DNA from: Sclerodactyla briareus
Taxonomy: Eukaryota > Echinodermata > Holothuroidea > Dendrochirotida > Sclerodactylidae
NCBI GenBank assembly: GCA_026419785.1
Contig: JAODTK010000444.1
Coordinates: forward strand, 62,001-126,000
DNA length: 64,000 nt
Direction of reading: 5' to 3'
In this document: positions 58,100 through 64,000 of the stretch, piece after piece
Numbering within the stretch: the first letter of the stretch is position 1
Layout: each line of letters opens with the position of its first letter
The notes under the pieces: generated by a model
What the model was told of the DNA's origin: nothing
Database searches by the model: none
The model's input: the letters and a program-made list of their open reading frames with translations, nothing else
Program-made: the position numbers and the translations under genes

Positions 58100-59258
58100 T
58101 GTGCCTCCCAAAGGGCGTGGGGTGTTTAGCGCACCCGTTGTGACAGTAGTTTTGTCTTCTGGTTGGTATTCTTCATCTGATGAGGCAAGCAAAGTATCTG
58201 CTCACCATACAGATCTTTGAACTCAACCCGGTATTCCTCACAAATCGGATTCCTCCCAATTTAATTGTGACTTGCGGTCTTCCTTCCCATAGAGCTAGGA
58301 ATGCCCCTGTGCTATTGTGGTCAATGTTGTTGTCTTCCAAATCAATTTCTTCAATACTCCCCAATAAACGGAATGTATCGGTAGGTATATATGAAATAGA
58401 TTGTCTCTCATTATGAGTTTTCGTAAACTTTTCCCCAGGTAATTGAACATAGAGGGTTTATAGCTGTGAGTTTATTGTCGGAAATATTGAGTATGTTAAG
58501 CTTGATCTGCTGCCGGAAGATATCTCCATTTAAAGTACCGGCTAGGTTGTTGGAGCCTAGTTCTAACTTCTGTAAGTTCGTCAGATAGGGGAAGGCATTA
58601 CTAGTAATCGAGTTGATCTCGTTGTCAGACAGCCGTAGTGTTTCCAGTTTCGACAGGTTCCCGAGACAGTCAGTCACAAGCTCTGTAAGCTGGTTCCCTC
58701 GCAGGTCCAGGTATGTCAGGTCTGTTGTCCCAGAGAGGCTCTCGTGGGTTATTCCAGTTATGGCGTTGTCTGAAAGACTTAGAGTTTGCAGCACGGACAG
58801 TCCATGGAATTGCACCACTCCGATCTTGTTATCGTCCAGAATGAGCCTGGTCAGGTGTTCGTTGGGAGTACGAAATGCTGTCCCAGTCAGTTCAGTGATT
58901 TCTTATGAGAAAGATCTACTTCTCTTAGTTTAGTCCTGACGAAGCTACCTTTAGAGATGTCATCAATCCCGCTATTAACCATATATAGCCATTTCATGCG
59001 AGTAAAATTATAGAAAGTGCTATTGTCAATATCATGGATAACATTGTTATTAGTGCGCAGCTCCTCTACTGCATTGCATTCAATCGGTACTACATGGTCT
59101 GACTGATCTGAACAGTCTGCTATGCATTTGTTGGGCAGGGGGCAGGTCACGTGACACGTTCGGTTACATTCTCGTAGTGACTGAGGGATTTCTCTCGCTC
59201 CTGTCGATTTGTATAGCAGAACAAAGATGATGATAATTGGCCAACTTCGCAGCTCCAT
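58100..59258 (-). CDS. secreted/membrane leucine-rich-repeat protein, N-terminal part
   Basis: The start ATG at 59258 follows an acceptor-like 'ttttccgccag'. MELRSWPIIIIFVLLYKSTG is a signal peptide. Next comes a Cys-rich LRR N-cap (CNRTCHVTCPLPNKC, IADCSDQ), then about seven LRRs with LxxLxLxxNxI cores (LTRLILDDNKI, LQTLSLSDNAI, LTYLDLRGNQL, LETLRLSDNEI, LQKLELGSNNL, LNILNISDNKL, IEEIDLEDNNI). A C-cap-like GGNPICEEYRVEFKDL follows, then the acidic SSDEEYQPEDKTTV tail. Frame breaks of one base occur near 58910, 58420 and 58262; the intact fold around them points to sequence errors. Such proteins act in adhesion or as receptors outside the cell. Single coding exon over most of its length. Confidence 0.85.
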
Positions 59259-60104
59259 AGTAAAACCTGGCGGAAAAAAGAAACATTCCGATGAGGATTG
59301 GCATGAATAGAAATCGATATTCATTATTCAGTCAGTTGTTATGAGGGTGTGGGTTGTGACTGGGGGTGAAAGCAGCAAGGTTCCCTCTCTATCAGTGTTA
59401 GCACTAGGAATTGAGTCTGGGAGGGTATTCCCTCCGAGGGTTTTTTATGAGAGTGATTTTCAAAACCAGGAAGGTTTCCAATCAGCAATAAAATCTTGAA
59501 ATCCTGAATGGCCCCATACCCTTTGGTCCTGCTGTCCTACATGTTGTGCAGAACACTTTTCCAATTTCATACCAAAGCCACATCTGCATCTTCAACCAAT
59601 CTTTAAAAAAATGGTTGTCATGGTAACTAGTGTTAGTGCCTCGCGGGGTGTAGCATCGTCAGTGCTCAGAATGTTTGATGTTAACGCCTAAAAAAAACGA
59701 CGCAGATCCTCATATCCGCATAATTAACAATCGAATATACAGAAATTTTATCAAAGTTGAATCCAGCAGATATTCTCCTAGGCCGACAACGGAATGATGT
59801 TTGTGTACAGCGCTAGCAGCATGGCATTGCATGCAATAATAATATAATAACACTGTACTGCACTGTTGCCATGGCATGTGAACAAAAAGTGTGGTGCATT
59901 CATGGTAGAAAATTCACACACGACATGACAGTAACTGAACAGGCAAGGCAGTGAGCACCGCCCCCCCCCCCATCCGCGATGTTTTAGTTTCTAATGATTT
60001 TTACGCAATGTGGCATAGCACGTATCATTGCACCTACAGTATTGAGAACATGTATGCAACAGGGAAAACATAGTAATGATGCCTTTTATTTGAGTATGTA
60101 GTGG

Positions 60105-60105
<1 letters not shown>
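59259..60105. other. upstream region of the LRR gene
   Basis: Possible 5' UTR intron and promoter region. A G-run (C on +) lies at 59960-59970. No motif was firmly recognised. Confidence 0.35.
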
Positions 60106-60107
<2 letters not shown>

Positions 60108-60148
<41 letters not shown>

Positions 60149-60163
60149 TATATATATTATATA

Positions 60164-60206
<43 letters not shown>

Positions 60207-60212
60207 ATTTTT
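60108..60212. repeat. (TA)n microsatellite
   Basis: About 100 bp of near-pure TA. Confidence 0.95.
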
Positions 60213-60959
60213 CATAACAAAGGAAATTTGCGGGAAATTCATGTGCGCGATTCACGTGATTTTGATGAGAAGGTTAGTTAATAATGAGATGGTTGCCTTT
60301 ACTCAGTCAAGATAGCAATTTAGGTATATAATAGTATATCTTCTTATGGCATAATAATGACCCACCACTGAATTCTTAGAAAATAATTTTCAAAAATACC
60401 TGAGTTATAGTTCGGTGTTGCACACTAGCTTCCTGCAGTATGGCATAACAACAGTAGGAGTGTCATTCATGAACATCTTTGAGGGAAACTTTTGGAAGTT
60501 GTGTAATGTGTTGCAGTTGTATACTGTTCCAGTCTACAATGGCACAGTTAGTTTAAAGGGGGAGGGGGTTGAAAACCTTACTGCTTTTGCATAAAATAAA
60601 GAAACCTTTAGAGAATTCAATTGAACCTTCAGGTGAAGAAGAGTGGGGGAAATTGGTGTTAACGCTCAGATGTCTGACAAAGGACTAGGACAATCTAATA
60701 ATTACAATGCATTCTCTTGACTAGACTCTACAGAGCCGACCTTGGTCATAATAGACTACGGAGGGTCAGGGGCGGCGACCTGTGTTGAATATGGGGGGGG
60801 ACATATTAGGGTAGCACCATCTAAGCAGAGCGCCCCATGGGTTGGCGCGTAGCGCACAACAAAATTTTCAGTTTTTAAACACATACCCCTCCCCCCAAGC
60901 GCCATGAAAACCGGCACTTCTGGGGTCATAATGGCAAGTAAGCAACCTCCCTAAAATCG

Positions 60960-61745
60960 TAAATAAATTCCCGAATTTTTTATTTCTCAAGAAACATCTT
61001 GAAGGAACTGATCAATGTTATTCCGTACAATTCAGGTCACCGTCGTTGTTTGACGCGTAGGGTACAGAAATGCTGTTTGTTTACATACCCCCCCAGATTG
61101 AACGGAACAGCATTTCCCGGACCTTATGGGGCAGTAGCAACGTCCCTAAAATTGGCAATAATTTCAGAAATCATATTTCTAGAAACGTTCTTGAAGGAAT
61201 GTTGAGGTGTATTCCTTACAATTCGGGCCAGCCGCCACGCCACCATCAGTGACGCGTAGGGTACAAGGAAAATTTTCGTTTTGACAGACCCCTCAGATTG
61301 CAGGAAACGGCAATTCCCACGCTGTATGTATGGCAGTGAGCAACGTCTCTAAAATTGGCAATAATTTCCATAAATTTGTATTCAAGAAACATTCTTAAAG
61401 GAACTAATTGATGTTTATTCCTTACAATTTGGGCCAGCATCAGTGGTCTCGTATAGGTACAAGGAAATTTGAGCCTTACGGATCCCCAGATTGCCGGAAA
61501 CTGTATACTTCCCTGTAATATGGCAGAAGCAACATCCCCAAAATTGACAATAAATTTCTGAAATGTATACCTCGAGAAACACTCTTGAAGGAACTGATCT
61601 ACGTTTATTCATCACAATTCGCACCACCATCAGTTGACACGTACCGTATAAGAAAATAGTCTTACAGACCACCCCCCCCAGATTGCAGGGAGCGGCACCT
61701 TCCCGCGACTTATGGCAGTATGCCAATCACTGAATTTGACAGTAT
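60960..61745 (+). repeat. left arm tandem array of the foldback element
   Basis: Five units of about 150-160 bp, each with 'cttgaaggaactgatc', 'gacgcgtagggtac' and 'ccccccagattg'. Open frames on either strand run across units only by chance. Confidence 0.85.
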
Positions 61746-61830
61746 TTCGAAATCTGACGTGTTAAGCGTTCCCTTTTTCATCGTGGCTCCATTCCTACCA
61801 TAGCCGTGTCTTATGCAGATCTATTCCCTC

Positions 61831-62339
61831 AGGGACCCGTCCGATTGGGTTGGAGGCTGCCTCAGATTGAAATTTTTCTTGATCATCACTGTCATGGAAA
61901 AATGTGGGCATTTTTTTTTCGGGCATTGATTGAAAGGAATTGAGCCAGGCAGCCAGACAAATTGGTCATTTTCAGATTATTTTGCGCTCAAATTTTGTTC
62001 CAAAATTTCAGGTCAGAATTGTTTCGCCCCGCTCCGCGCCTGTATAGTTCCATACGTTAATCACGTTTAAAAACCTCAATATAATGGTGCACGAGCCCCG
62101 CTTTGGCTTTGCCAGGTTCTGAACCCATGACTTCATGGTTGGAAGCCGCAGGTATTACCCAAATACCACACTAGACATATGCTTCATATTAAACAATTCC
62201 TAGGAATGTGGAGGGCATGGACCATTCCCCCATATAGGGTTATGTGTGAAGGTCAAGGCTCTGCCCCAACAGTATACAGAATAAATAAAATAATATTGTC
62301 AATATGCTACATGGTAAATCTTGTAACTGAGAACAATCT
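61831..62339. other. central spacer of the foldback element
   Basis: Single-copy middle part of about 500 bp. Stops in all frames and no transposase motif. Confidence 0.6.
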
Positions 62340-62479
62340 TCATAGGAAATCTTCATAGGACATGGCTATGGTAGGAATGGAGACAATGATGAGGAAATAA
62401 GGATTAACATCGATAGTTAGGTGTTTTTGTGAAATTTACTGTCAATTTCGGTGATTGCATACTGCCTTAAGTCGCGAGA

Positions 62480-63360
62480 AGTGCCTGCAATCCCTGCAAT
62501 CTCTGGTGGGGGGAGTTTGTAAGACTATTTTTTCTTGTATGGTAGCGGGTAAAAATGATGGTTGACGCGAATGTATGGAATAAACGTAGATCAGTTCCTT
62601 CAAAAGTGTTTCTTGAGATGTACATTTCAGAAATTTATTGTCATTTTTGGGATGTTTGGCGTACTGCCTAAGACATGGAAAGGGTAAAAAAAAACGTGTT
62701 TCCGCAATCTGGGGGATCCGTTAGGCTCAACTTTCCTGGAGCTTCTATACGAGACCCTGATGCTGGCCCAATGTAAGAATAAACATCGATTAGTCCCTTC
62801 AAGAACGTTTCTGAAATAAATTTCTTTAAACTATTGCCAATTTCAGAGACGATGCTCACTGCCATACAGCGCGGGAATCGCCCGGTTTCCTGCAATCTGA
62901 AGGGTCGGTAAAACGAAAATTTCCCTTGTATTCTACGCGTCCACTGATGGTTGCGGCTGGCCCCTTTTGTAAGGAATTCACATCGACAGTTTCTTCAAGA
63001 ACGTTCTTTGAAATATGGGAATTCTTAAAATTATTGCCAATTTTAGGGAATGGTTTTGGCATACGGTCCGGAAAGGAGGGAAATGCTGTGTCCGTCAATC
63101 TGGGGGGGCCTGTAAAACATTTTTTTTTTTTTCTTGTACCCTACGCGTCAACAACCGACTGTAGCCCAAATTGTACGGAATAAACATTGTCAGTTCCTTC
63201 AAGAATGTTTCTTGAAATAAAATATTCGAGAATTTATTGACGATTTTAGAGCTGTTGCTTACTGCCATATTACCCCAGAAGTGCCGTCTCCTGCAATCTG
63301 GGTGGGTCTGAAAATGAAAAAATTTTCTCGCACGATACGCGCCAACCAATGGTGGCACTC
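62480..63360 (-). repeat. right arm tandem array of the foldback element
   Basis: The same unit in inverted orientation, about five or six copies ('agttccttcaagaatgtttc', 'ccctacgcgtcaac', 'caatctgggggg'). Confidence 0.85.
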
Positions 63361-63407
63361 CCCTCATATGCCCCCCCCCCAGTTTTTGACACAGATCCCC
63401 CCCCCTG

Positions 63408-64000
63408 TCCTCGGATGTATAGATTGTCTAAGAATGAGAGCAGCATGGTCTGTCTATCAAGTGAATTGTCATGTACACAGCAGCCACAGAGATAATTCAC
63501 ATTCATAGTAATTGACCTATTGTTCCATAATCCTAAGAACAAACCCACCGATATGTTGAGTGGTTTCAAGTCAGTGAGTCGATATAGTGCATATAGTGCA
63601 GAGAGTAACATTGCGTGGATCATGGAACTGATATAAGGTCAGTATAGTGCACGTGAAACAAACTGTCCACTGTATGAATAGCTACAGTACATGAGTTGCC
63701 ATTGTTGTCTATTAATTGCCTCACAACACCCTCGTGGGCTGAGTTTACTGAGTTAATCACCTGCCTCACTATTATCCTAATCTTGATCGAAATTGAAACG
63801 AATATCCACTGAACCAGCAACTGATCACTAGCTACAGTACAGAAACACACCAAGCTAATTCTAGCTACTCAAGACAGTGCCTTTATAGTGACTGATAAAC
63901 ATGGTACAGAGCCACACATGACCGATTTCTGTTAGCAAAACTATCCATTGATCAGTTCATAACTCCATCAGAATGTTCAGGAATTAACATGATATCAAAA
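63408..64000. other. no feature recognised
   Basis: AT-rich sequence to the end of the window; nothing supported. Confidence 0.4.

Larger units (their letters stand above)
60767..63407. mobile_element. foldback transposon with long tandem-repeat termini (2.64 kb)
   Basis: Ends are CAGGGGCGGCGACCTGTG on the left and the inverse of ACAGGGGGGGGATCTGTGTC on the right, resembling hAT termini. The left arm (60767-61830) and right arm (62340-63407) are inverted copies of each other, each made of about five direct units of about 155 bp ('gaaacattcttgaaggaact', 'tattccttacaattcgggcc', 'gacgcgtagggtacaa', 'cagattgcaggaaacgg', 'tatggcagta.gcaac', 'aaaattggcaataatttc'). No transposase is encoded. No clean 8-bp target duplication was found. 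Confidence 0.85.

Noticed and set aside
60999..61726. Open frames within the foldback arms
   Set aside because: They run across non-coding tandem units and recur with each unit.
60767..63407. 8-bp target duplication of the foldback element
   Set aside because: The flanks 'cggagggt' and 'tcctcgga' do not match, so none is claimed.

Overview
This is intron-rich animal genomic DNA. Short exons with AG acceptors and GT donors sit in AT-rich introns full of tandem repeats, a tRNA-derived SINE family and DNA-transposon debris. Two GC-rich DIRS-order retrotransposons are inserted. The repeat content suggests a marine invertebrate (echinoderm, hemichordate or similar), but this is inference and no species can be named. 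Frame breaks of one base occur about every 100-300 nt in every coding stretch, including the otherwise healthy LRR gene. I read most of them as uncorrected long-read indels rather than gene death.

Layout. 1-830: almost A-free T/G low-complexity block. About 1.6-2.77 kb: minisatellite of roughly 85-92 bp period. 2.8-46 kb, + strand: at least 22 candidate exons of one very large spectrin-repeat (coiled-coil) protein of nesprin/plakin/dystrophin type; neither end is in view as an identifiable domain. 19.65-26.24 kb: DIRS-type element 1 (ITRs, ICR, gag-like, RT, RNase H, tyrosine recombinase), landed 4 nt inside the splice donor of a spectrin exon. About 34.5-36.1 and 42.45-43.05 kb: the two halves of a hairpin-bearing minisatellite, split by DIRS-type element 2 (36.11-42.45 kb). 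44.29-44.59 kb: 301-bp MITE. 49.4-50.2 and 51.8-52.9 kb: two copies of one dispersed repeat with an internal tandem structure. 57.3-59.26 kb, - strand: a secreted or membrane leucine-rich-repeat protein with signal peptide, LRR N-cap, LRRs, LRR C-cap and an S/T/P-rich stalk. 60.77-63.41 kb: a foldback transposon whose long inverted termini are built of tandem units of about 155 bp and end in hAT-like CAGGGGC.

I see no operon, CRISPR array, defence island or new enzymatic system. The most informative items are the self-consistent architecture of two different DIRS families (terminal trinucleotide, circle junction and ICR all agree), the insertion that keeps a splice donor intact, an intronic minisatellite grown from an exon-intron boundary that carries a row of splice donors, and the foldback element.
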